Of a DNA stretch of 11,201 nt, positions 6,606-11,201 are shown one piece after another. This DNA is from Bacteroidales bacterium (GTDB lineage Bacteria > Bacteroidota > Bacteroidia > Bacteroidales > NBLH01). How positions within the stretch are numbered: the first letter of the stretch is position 1; every line of letters begins with the position of its first letter. A program made the position numbers and the translations under genes. The stretch spans positions 1 to 11,201 of the forward strand of contig JALSLF010000441.1 in assembly GCA_026988445.1 (NCBI GenBank), written 5' to 3'. Under the pieces are notes generated by a model. That model saw nothing but the letters and a program-made list of their open reading frames with translations. It made no database searches and was not told where the DNA came from.

Positions 6606-8279
6606 ATGGATTCAATAAACAAAATTTTAACTGTTTTTATTTTAGTCGGATTATTATTTAGTTGTAAATCGCAAAAAGAAAATTTAAGTGTTAAAAAAGA
6701 AACAGTTCCTTTTGATTGGAAAGCTGCAAACATATATTTTCTACTTACCGACCGTTTTTACGATGGGAATCCTGAAAACAACTTAAACTTTAATCGAAAT
6801 AAACCGACCGAAAAACTGCGTGGTTTTAAGGGAGGTGATGTTGCCGGGATCATTAAAAAAATTAACGAAGGCTATTTTGATAGTCTGGGCATAAACGCTA
6901 TTTGGCTTTCACCGGTTTTTGAACAAATTCATGGTGCCGTGAACGAAGGAAGTGGAAACACTTATGCTTTTCATGGCTATTGGATACGCGACTGGACAAG
7001 CTTTGAACCTAATTTTGCCACCGAAAAAAAACTAAAACAACTTGTTGAAACAGCACACAAACACAAGATTAGAATACTTTTTGATGTAGTCTTAAATCAT
7101 ACAGGTCCTGTTACAGCGAAAGACCCCGTTTGGCCCTCGGATTGGGTACGAACCCGTCCGCAATGTACTTATGATAACTATGAGCATACCGTAGAATGCA
7201 CCTTAGTGAAAAATTTACCTGATATAAAAACCGAAAGTAATGAAAATGTTCAACTACCGCCCGAACTTATTGAAAAATGGAAAAAAGAAGGCCGTTATGA
7301 GCAAGAAATGAAAGAATTGGATGAGTTTTTTGCAAATACCGGATATCCGCGTGCTCCCCGTTTTTATATTATCAAATGGCTTACCGATTTAATACGGAAA
7401 TTCGGTATAGATGGTTATCGTGTTGATACGGCAAAGCATGTGGAAGAATCTGTTTGGGACGAATTACGTAAAGAAGCCCTAGAAGCCTTTGCCGATTGGA
7501 AAAAAGAACATCCTGATGCAATTTTGGACGATAATGAGTTTTATATGCTTGGCGAAGTATATGGTTACGGTATTTCGGGAAAGCAGATTTATAATTTCCC
7601 CGATAAACAAGTGAATTATTTTAAACACGGTTTTGATGCTTTAATCAACTTTGAATTTCGTTGGAGTGCCGATAAAGATTACGAAGAAATTTTTTCCTAT
7701 TATTCGGATATCTTAAGTAATGACTTAAAAAACTACGGTGTGGTAAACTATTTAAGCTCACACGATGATGGCAACCCCTTTGATAAAAAACGCGAAAAGC
7801 CTTTTGAAACAGCGGTGAAACTATTATTAAGTCCGGGTACATCACAAATTTACTATGGCGATGAAACTGCTCGTTCGCTCGAGATTTCCGGAGCAAATGG
7901 TGATGCTACATTGCGTTCGTTTATGAATTGGAACGATTTAAAAAATCCCGATACCCAAAAAATCTTAAAACATTGGCAAAAGATTGGTGTTTTTAGAAAA
8001 GAACATCCCGCAGTAGGTGCCGGTGTTCATAAAATTATCTCCGAAAAACCATACCTTTTTACACGTTCGTACAAAAATGGAAATTTTACCGACAAAGTAT
8101 TAATTGGCTTAGACTTACCTAAAGGTAAAAAAGAAATTAATATTCAAGGGTTTTATGATAAAGGAACCGTATTAATTGATTACTACTCAAGAAAATATTT
8201 TATTGTGCAAGACAATAAATTGGTAATTGACACACCTTTTGATATAATTTTATTAGCCGAATATATTGCAAATAATTAA
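6606..8279 (+). CDS. GH13 alpha-amylase lipoprotein (MalS-like, GH13_19-type)
   Basis: A 557-residue enzyme with a lipoprotein signal: residues 1-20 end in the lipobox L-F-S-C (Cys20). The (beta/alpha)8 amylase domain carries all four conserved GH13 regions: I 'DVVLNH' (160-165), II 'GIDGYRVDTAKHV' (nucleophile Asp274, Arg272), III 'GEVYG' (acid/base Glu317) and IV 'YLSSHDD' (His386, Asp387). The extras 'LPDIKTES' (204-211), 'HGFDALINF' (341-349) and 'IYYGDE' followed by 'FMNW' match what I recall of E. coli periplasmic MalS, pointing to GH13_19. A C-terminal beta domain follows from ~475. It probably cuts alpha-1,4-glucans or maltodextrins in the periplasm or at the outer membrane. The residues after Cys20 (K-S-Q-K-E-N) are not a clear acidic surface-export signal, so a periplasm-facing anchor is as likely as surface exposure. 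There are no susC/susD, maltodextrin transport or regulator genes nearby. Cys187 and Cys198 could form a disulfide. It appears intact. Confidence 0.93.
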   Translation: MDSINKILTVFILVGLLFSCKSQKENLSVKKETVPFDWKAANIYFLLTDRFYDGNPENNLNFNRNKPTEKLRGFKGGDVAGIIKKINEGYFDSLGINAIWLSPVFEQIHGAVNEGSGNTYAFHGYWIRDWTSFEPNFATEKKLKQLVETAHKHKIRILFDVVLNHTGPVTAKDPVWPSDWVRTRPQCTYDNYEHTVECTLVKNLPDIKTESNENVQLPPELIEKWKKEGRYEQEMKELDEFFANTGYPRAPRFYIIKWLTDLIRKFGIDGYRVDTAKHVEESVWDELRKEALEAFADWKKEHPDAILDDNEFYMLGEVYGYGISGKQIYNFPDKQVNYFKHGFDALINFEFRWSADKDYEEIFSYYSDILSNDLKNYGVVNYLSSHDDGNPFDKKREKPFETAVKLLLSPGTSQIYYGDETARSLEISGANGDATLRSFMNWNDLKNPDTQKILKHWQKIGVFRKEHPAVGAGVHKIISEKPYLFTRSYKNGNFTDKVLIGLDLPKGKKEINIQGFYDKGTVLIDYYSRKYFIVQDNKLVIDTPFDIILLAEYIANN

Positions 8280-8280
8280 G

Positions 8281-8380
8281 ATGCTACTTATGCAATAGTT
8301 CAGTGCTTTTTTGTAATCAATTGACAATAAGCAATTATCAATAGCCCCGACTTAAAAGCCGGGGAATAATTAAGTAGCAT
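8281..8380. other. 100-bp structured intergenic element with perfect 10-bp inverted ends
   Basis: ATGCTACTTA (8281-8290) is the exact reverse complement of TAAGTAGCAT (8371-8380). Between them are two further hairpins: an imperfect one at 8321-8341 (TTGA/TCAA and AAT/ATT) and a GC-rich one at 8345-8364 (CCCCG/CGGGG). The left end is one base past the GH13 stop codon. AATAATTAAG occurs as a direct repeat at 8271-8280 and 8365-8374. It could be a small non-autonomous mobile element, a structured RNA or a compound terminator. The function is unknown. Confidence 0.6.
8345..8364 (+). terminator. GC-rich hairpin after the GH13 gene, possible terminator
   Basis: CCCCG pairs with CGGGG, with one A/C mismatch and then CTT/AAG pairing around the loop. 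It is the most GC-rich stem in the neighbourhood and lies 65 bases after the amylase stop. It is followed by AATAATTAAG rather than a T-run, so intrinsic termination is plausible but not convincing. Confidence 0.45.
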
Positions 8381-8436
8381 AGCAACAAGGCTTTAGTGAA
8401 TATTTATCAAACAAAAAATTTAACGAACTACTATTT

Positions 8437-9576
8437 ATGAAAACATTTTTAATTTTCCTGATTTCGGTTTTACTACTTGCTTCATGCACTGGTAAAGATA
8501 GTGAGAAAACAGCCTTAATAATACAAAAGGTTAAAAACCGCTATGTGCCCGATAGCAGAGATTATATTTTCAATATAAATCTTCAGGATAATTCCGGGAA
8601 ATTAATGCTCAAAGGATATACAAATCATCCGTCTGTTATTCACGCCATTGACTCTTTAATGAAAGCAGAAAAAATATCCTACATTGATTCAATAAAACCA
8701 TTGCCGGACAGTAATAGCTTATCAGGACAAACAAAAGCATTGGTTCGTCTGTCAGTAGCCAACTTGCGTAGCAAGCCCATCATAAAAAGCGAATTAATCA
8801 GTCAAGCATTAATGGGCGATACATTAAATTTATTTTTGAAATCGGGCAGTTGGTATTTAGTACAAACTCCTGATAAATATTATGGTTGGATGTATGCTCC
8901 GGCATTAATTTCTCTTTCAGAAGCCGAACTACAATCTTGGAAATCAAGCGAAAAGCTAATCGTCACCAAAATATACACCCATGTTTATGAAGAAGCAGAT
9001 ATTAATACGCAAAAAATCAGCGATGTAGTAATAGGTGATGTGCTTAAACTTAATGCTGAAAATAGTAATTTTTACAAAGTAAAATTACCGGATGATAGAG
9101 AAGCGTATATTGAAAAAACATCCGTTGAAAAATACAATACATGGAAATTATCGCGTAAAGCTACACAGGAGAACATAGTTCAAACAGCCAAACAATTTCT
9201 TGGAGTACCGTATATGTGGGGTGGAACATCAGCCAAACAATTTGATTGCAGTGGATTCACCCAAACAGTTTATGAACTCAACGGTATTCAGCTTCCGCGC
9301 GATGCATCGCAACAAGTAAAATTAGGAAAAGAAATTGATACAAGCAATCATTTTTCAAAATTGCAAGCAGGCGATTTATTGTTCTTCGGTAAAAAAGCCA
9401 CACAAAATACCAAAGAAAAAGTGATTCATGTTACTATTTACATTGGCGATACAGAATTTATTCATGCTGCAGGATTAGTAAAGATAAACAGTCTTGACCC
9501 TGCTCGTGAAAATTTCAGTGCTTACAGAAAAGGTAGTTTTTTACGCGCAAAACGAATACGCTTTAAGCAAAATTAA
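8437..9576 (+). CDS. SH3-domain NlpC/P60 (C40) peptidoglycan endopeptidase lipoprotein
   Basis: A 379-residue lipoprotein: a hydrophobic segment ends in the lipobox L-A-S-C (Cys17). Residues ~22-95 form an N-terminal region with 'YVPDSRDYIFNINLQDNSG', seen in Bacteroidota members of this family as I recall. Two SH3-like segments follow: ~100-155 ('LSVANLRSKP', 'GDTLNLFLKSGSWYLV', 'YYGWMYAPAL') and ~172-230. The NlpC/P60 domain is ~245-375: 'FLGVPYMWGGTSAKQFDCSGF' gives nucleophile Cys271, 'VIHVTIYIG' gives His331 and 'FIHAAG' gives the third residue His343. This layout resembles YkfC-type gamma-D-glutamyl-diamino-acid endopeptidases, which cut wall peptides in remodelling or recycling; the exact bond is inferred. 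It appears anchored in an envelope membrane, facing the periplasm. Its stop is one base before the start of the ATL gene, so the two form an operon. No clear -7 box was found in the 157-base upstream gap. Confidence 0.92.
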   Translation: MKTFLIFLISVLLLASCTGKDSEKTALIIQKVKNRYVPDSRDYIFNINLQDNSGKLMLKGYTNHPSVIHAIDSLMKAEKISYIDSIKPLPDSNSLSGQTKALVRLSVANLRSKPIIKSELISQALMGDTLNLFLKSGSWYLVQTPDKYYGWMYAPALISLSEAELQSWKSSEKLIVTKIYTHVYEEADINTQKISDVVIGDVLKLNAENSNFYKVKLPDDREAYIEKTSVEKYNTWKLSRKATQENIVQTAKQFLGVPYMWGGTSAKQFDCSGFTQTVYELNGIQLPRDASQQVKLGKEIDTSNHFSKLQAGDLLFFGKKATQNTKEKVIHVTIYIGDTEFIHAAGLVKINSLDPARENFSAYRKGSFLRAKRIRFKQN

Positions 9577-9577
9577 T

Positions 9578-9904
9578 ATGGAAACCGGTTTTTTTGAAAA
9601 AGTATATGATCTTGTAAGGCAAATTCCCTACGGGCGTGTGTGCACTTATGGTATTATTGCAAAACATATTGGTTCGCCTCAAGCTGCACGTATGGTTGGT
9701 TGGGCACTCAATAAATCATCTTCGGAAAAAGAATTTGTACCCGCCCACAGGGTTGTAAACCGTAAAGGCTTACTTACCGGAAAACATTATTTTGCCAACG
9801 AAAACACCATGAAAGAACTATTGGAAAATGAAGGAATTAAAATTGTAGATAATCAAATTCAAGATTTTGATAAGCTACTTTGGTATCCCGATTTTCAGAT
9901 TTAA
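9578..9904 (+). CDS. Alkyltransferase-like (ATL) DNA-repair protein of the MGMT family, active Cys replaced by Ala
   Basis: A 108-residue protein starting with ATG at 9578, one base after the TAA of the peptidase gene. The frame is open further upstream (to an ATG at 9494), but that part overlaps the peptidase coding end and does not resemble the family, while 'FFEKVYDLVRQIPYGRVCTYGIIAKHIG' directly after 9578 does. It is the DNA-binding C-terminal domain of O6-alkylguanine alkyltransferase alone. Tyr24 and the Arg finger Arg38 ('AARMVGWAL') are kept. The active motif PCHR reads P-A-H-R (55-58), so it cannot accept alkyl groups. ATL proteins bind and flip O6-alkylguanine and hand the lesion to nucleotide excision repair. 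Many annotations would wrongly call it a methylated-DNA--cysteine methyltransferase. Pairing with a wall peptidase has no obvious functional logic; translation coupling is likely. Confidence 0.93.
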   Translation: METGFFEKVYDLVRQIPYGRVCTYGIIAKHIGSPQAARMVGWALNKSSSEKEFVPAHRVVNRKGLLTGKHYFANENTMKELLENEGIKIVDNQIQDFDKLLWYPDFQI

Positions 9905-10010
9905 CCTAACAATATTATAAACGAACATTACATCTAAATAAATTCACTTTACATAAACAAACGATTTACTCCTCTGCAAATATTTGATAATCATCCTATA
10001 AAAGCATCCG

Positions 10011-10020
10011 TTTACGTAAA
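10011..10020. promoter_or_regulatory. Perfect 10-bp palindrome upstream of the lysozyme promoter
   Basis: TTTACGTAAA is self-complementary and ends 14 bases before the -33-like TTG of the lysozyme promoter, where an activator or repressor dimer could sit. It is short and AT-rich, so chance is a real alternative. Confidence 0.25.
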
Positions 10021-10034
10021 ATAAAATGTATTTC

Positions 10035-10064
10035 TTGTACGGTAAAGATTTCTTTTTACCTTTG
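10035..10064 (+). promoter_or_regulatory. Bacteroidota-type promoter of the lysozyme gene (TTG-N19-TACCTTTG)
   Basis: A TTG at 10035-10037 (-33 core) is followed after 19 bases by TACCTTTG at 10057-10064, a full match to TAnnTTTG at the accepted spacing. It is the best-formed promoter in the window. Transcription would start near 10070, giving a leader of about 105 bases before the ATG at 10175. Confidence 0.7.
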
Positions 10065-10084
10065 CAGCCGTTTTTTGCTTAAAA

Positions 10085-10102
10085 ATGTGTATAAAAACAC
10101 AT
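10085..10102 (+). promoter_or_regulatory. Leader hairpin 1 of the lysozyme mRNA
   Basis: ATGTGT (10085-10090) pairs perfectly with ACACAT (10097-10102) around an ATAAAA loop, and A-T pairing resumes beyond one mismatch. It lies about 15 bases into the predicted transcript. A role in mRNA stability or control is inferred only. Confidence 0.35.
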
Positions 10103-10110
10103 ATTTATTT

Positions 10111-10137
10111 CATAATCAGTAAAATATAATGATTATG
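10111..10137 (+). promoter_or_regulatory. Leader hairpin 2 of the lysozyme mRNA, or operator
   Basis: CATAATCA (10111-10118) is the exact reverse complement of TGATTATG (10130-10137), with an 11-base AT-rich loop. The right arm ends 37 bases before the lysozyme ATG. It could be an RNA stem or a dimeric protein-binding site. The stem is AT-rich and would be weak as RNA. Confidence 0.35.
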
Positions 10138-10174
10138 TATAAATGCAAAACTATGTCGAACGAAATTTATTTAT

Positions 10175-10795
10175 ATGAAACAAAGTTTACACTTTATTTT
10201 AGTAACGGAGCTGGTTGTCTTCTTAAATATGTCAGGAATTAATATTTCGGCAGCAAATAGTGAAGATAAAAAAGATCCGGATGAAAAAAAGGAAAAAAAA
10301 CTTATTACAGTTGATCACTCACGTATTAAAATTAGAAAAGTTTTCAACTGGGACGAAGAATACGAAAAAACAATTGAGTTTATAAAAAAGCACGAAGGTT
10401 TTGCCAATGGCAAAGTATATGTATGTGCCGGTGGGTACAAAACCATTGGATATGGGCATAAACTTTTACCCGGCGAAAACTTCACCCAAATCACTAAAGA
10501 ACAAGCCGATAGTTTACTAAGGGCTGATTTTAATAAAGCACTTCGTGCTTTAGACCGAAATATTAAACTTGAAGGTGCTCAAAGACTGGCAATGGCACAT
10601 TTTGTTTTTGCAAAAGGTATCGGTTCATTTAATCGAAGTACCTTAAAAAAGAAAATTTTAAGTAATCAGCCCATTAATAATGAAATTCTTAGATGGTGTT
10701 ATTACACTAATTCTAAAGGAGAAAAAGTAAAAAGTGATTATTTACTGAAAATTAGAAAATGGGAATTGGAAATGTACAATTTCAGACGTTCATAA
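10175..10795 (+). CDS. Secreted GH24 (phage-type) lysozyme
   Basis: A 206-residue protein. Residues 1-~27 form a signal-like segment (MKQSLHFILVTELVVFLNMS...SAA) with only one N-terminal Lys, followed by a highly charged linker (30-43, rich in K, D and E). The GH24 lysozyme domain is ~60-205: 'IEFIKKHEGF' provides catalytic Glu74, and 'YVCAGGYKTIGYGH' provides Cys84 and Thr90. GH24 enzymes use Glu-Asp/Cys-Thr; here the middle residue is Cys, as in some phage lysozymes, and spacing from Glu is one longer than in T4. 'ITKEQADSLLRADF' and 'RLAMAHFVFAKGIGSF' match the helical part of the family. It would cut the MurNAc-GlcNAc bond of peptidoglycan in the periplasm. There is no holin, spanin or phage gene around, and it has its own promoter and terminator, so it looks like a resident cell enzyme, as is common in Bacteroidota, rather than prophage. 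Confidence 0.88.
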   Translation: MKQSLHFILVTELVVFLNMSGINISAANSEDKKDPDEKKEKKLITVDHSRIKIRKVFNWDEEYEKTIEFIKKHEGFANGKVYVCAGGYKTIGYGHKLLPGENFTQITKEQADSLLRADFNKALRALDRNIKLEGAQRLAMAHFVFAKGIGSFNRSTLKKKILSNQPINNEILRWCYYTNSKGEKVKSDYLLKIRKWELEMYNFRRS

Positions 10796-10816
10796 TTGAA
10801 TTATTCATTAAGATTT

Positions 10817-10855
10817 AAAAAAAAGCTGCTGTATTAATATAGCAGCTTTTTTTTT
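10817..10855. terminator. Strong intrinsic terminator after the lysozyme gene, usable in both directions
   Basis: GCTGCT (10825-10830) pairs with AGCAGC (10841-10846); GTA/TAT extends the stem around a TTAA loop. Nine T follow on the + strand (10847-10855) and eight A precede (10817-10824), giving a U-tract in either direction. It starts 21 bases after the lysozyme stop. Confidence 0.9.
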
Positions 10856-10964
10856 GAGCTAAATTTTGCGATTATGTATAAAGCTAAATGCCAAGATATT
10901 GAACTTAAAAAGTAAAAAGCATAATAGTATTATATCTGCCATTGGTTGATATGCAACTAAAACC

Positions 10965-11052
10965 TTTGCCACAGGCAAACCATGTCCGACTATCGGCGGA
11001 TTAGTGTCCTGAATGCTCTTTGTAGTTAAAAACAAAAACATCGAAGATGTTT
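10965..11052. repeat. Dispersed repeat, copy A
   Basis: This 88-base copy aligns without gaps to 11114-11201, with about 74 of 88 positions identical by my count and most differences being transitions. It begins with hairpin TTTGCC-ACA-GGCAAA (10965-10979), then a second imperfect hairpin TCCGACTATCGGCGGA (10985-11000), and ends with AACATC-GAA-GATGTT (11037-11051). Confidence 0.8.
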
Positions 11053-11082
11053 TAAACATCTGCGAAAATCTGCGAGTACATG

Positions 11083-11098
11083 TCCGACTACCGGCGGA
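11083..11098. repeat. Repeat core, solo copy B
   Basis: TCCGACTACCGGCGGA is identical to the core of copy C and one base different from copy A (position of TATC/TACC). Only the core and a few flanking bases (ATG before, AT after) are shared; the following TCTGTGG differs from the long copies. Confidence 0.75.
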
Positions 11099-11113
11099 TC
11101 TGTGGATAATATA

Positions 11114-11201
11114 TTTGCCGTAAGCAAACCATATCCGACTACCGGCGGATTAGTGTTTTGAGTGCTTTTTGTGTTCAATAACAAAAACATCGAAGATATT
11201 T
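11114..11201. repeat. Dispersed repeat, copy C (runs off the window)
   Basis: This is the partner of copy A at a constant offset of 149 bases. The first hairpin is TTTGC-CGTAA-GCAAA, shorter by one pair than in A, followed by core TCCGACTACCGGCGGA at 11134-11149. The similarity continues to the final base, so the repeat cluster probably extends beyond the window. Confidence 0.8.

Larger units (their letters stand above)
10856..11201. other. Non-coding right end with dispersed repeats
   Basis: No convincing gene is present between the lysozyme terminator and the window edge. The first ~110 bases (10856-10964) are AT-rich with nothing I recognise. From 10965 on, the sequence is filled by the repeat copies listed separately and short linking motifs such as AACATCGAAGATGTT and two close copies of TCTGCGA at 11060-11075. 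A reverse-strand open frame at 10859-11059 runs through repeat copy A and is not gene-like. Confidence 0.7.

Noticed and set aside
6494..6733. Reverse-strand open frame over the amylase start and the divergent promoter region
   Set aside because: It overlaps the amylase signal peptide and the TATATTTG promoter and has no recognisable protein features.
7645..7896. Reverse-strand open frame within the amylase gene
   Set aside because: It is antisense to conserved GH13 regions, including motif IV, with no independent support.
9494..9577. Longer N-terminus for the ATL protein from ATG at 9494
   Set aside because: The extra 28 residues overlap the peptidase C-terminal coding sequence and do not resemble MGMT-family proteins; the ATG at 9578 gives the normal family start.
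10175..10795. Lysozyme as evidence of a prophage
   Set aside because: It has a signal peptide, its own promoter and terminator, and no phage genes nearby; GH24 genes are common in Bacteroidota chromosomes.
10859..11059. Reverse-strand open frame of 66 codons in the right-end region
   Set aside because: Its first half lies in repeat copy A, its composition is not protein-like, there is no recognisable domain, and its end abuts the lysozyme terminator.
10965..11201. Possible CRISPR array
   Set aside because: The copies are 88 bases, diverged, 149 bases apart and contain multiple palindromes; there are no short identical repeats with regular unique spacers and no cas genes.

Overview
The window looks like a chromosomal segment of an AT-rich Bacteroidota bacterium. 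The evidence is a DUF5686 outer-membrane protein with an N-terminal carboxypeptidase-regulatory-like domain, lipoproteins of Bacteroidota style, no obvious Shine-Dalgarno sequences before most starts, and several TAnnTTTG (-7) promoter motifs typical of the phylum. The order or genus cannot be fixed from sequence alone. No phage, plasmid, transposase, CRISPR, tRNA or rRNA is visible.

Layout from left to right: (1) the 3' end of a YncE/DUF5074-like beta-propeller protein, closed by a hairpin; (2) a reverse-strand secreted propeller-like protein of unknown function; (3) a divergent DUF5686 outer-membrane barrel protein; (4) a 52-bp tandem duplication filling the space between DUF5686 and a convergent gene; (5) a reverse-strand six-TM methyl-accepting chemotaxis-like receptor, lying behind a reverse-strand HGSNAT/NagX-type membrane acyltransferase homologue; (6) a divergent GH13 (MalS-like, subfamily 19-type) alpha-amylase lipoprotein; (7) a short structured intergenic element with perfect 10-bp inverted ends; (8) a two-gene operon of an NlpC/P60 (C40) peptidoglycan peptidase lipoprotein and an alkyltransferase-like (ATL) DNA-repair protein, one base apart; (9) a secreted GH24 lysozyme with its own well-formed Bacteroidota promoter, a hairpin-rich leader and a strong terminator; (10) a non-coding right end carrying dispersed, hairpin-forming repeats at a 149-bp period that run off the edge.

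Functionally the genes are mostly envelope and periplasm housekeeping: outer-membrane barrel, two peptidoglycan hydrolases (peptide-cutting NlpC/P60 and glycan-cutting GH24), a periplasmic or surface amylase, a membrane acyltransferase homologue and a membrane receptor. They do not form one evident pathway. I did not find a clear new multi-gene system. The most unusual signals are non-coding: the stop-to-stop tandem duplication at 3841-3944, the inverted-repeat element at 8281-8380, and the repeat cluster at the right end.
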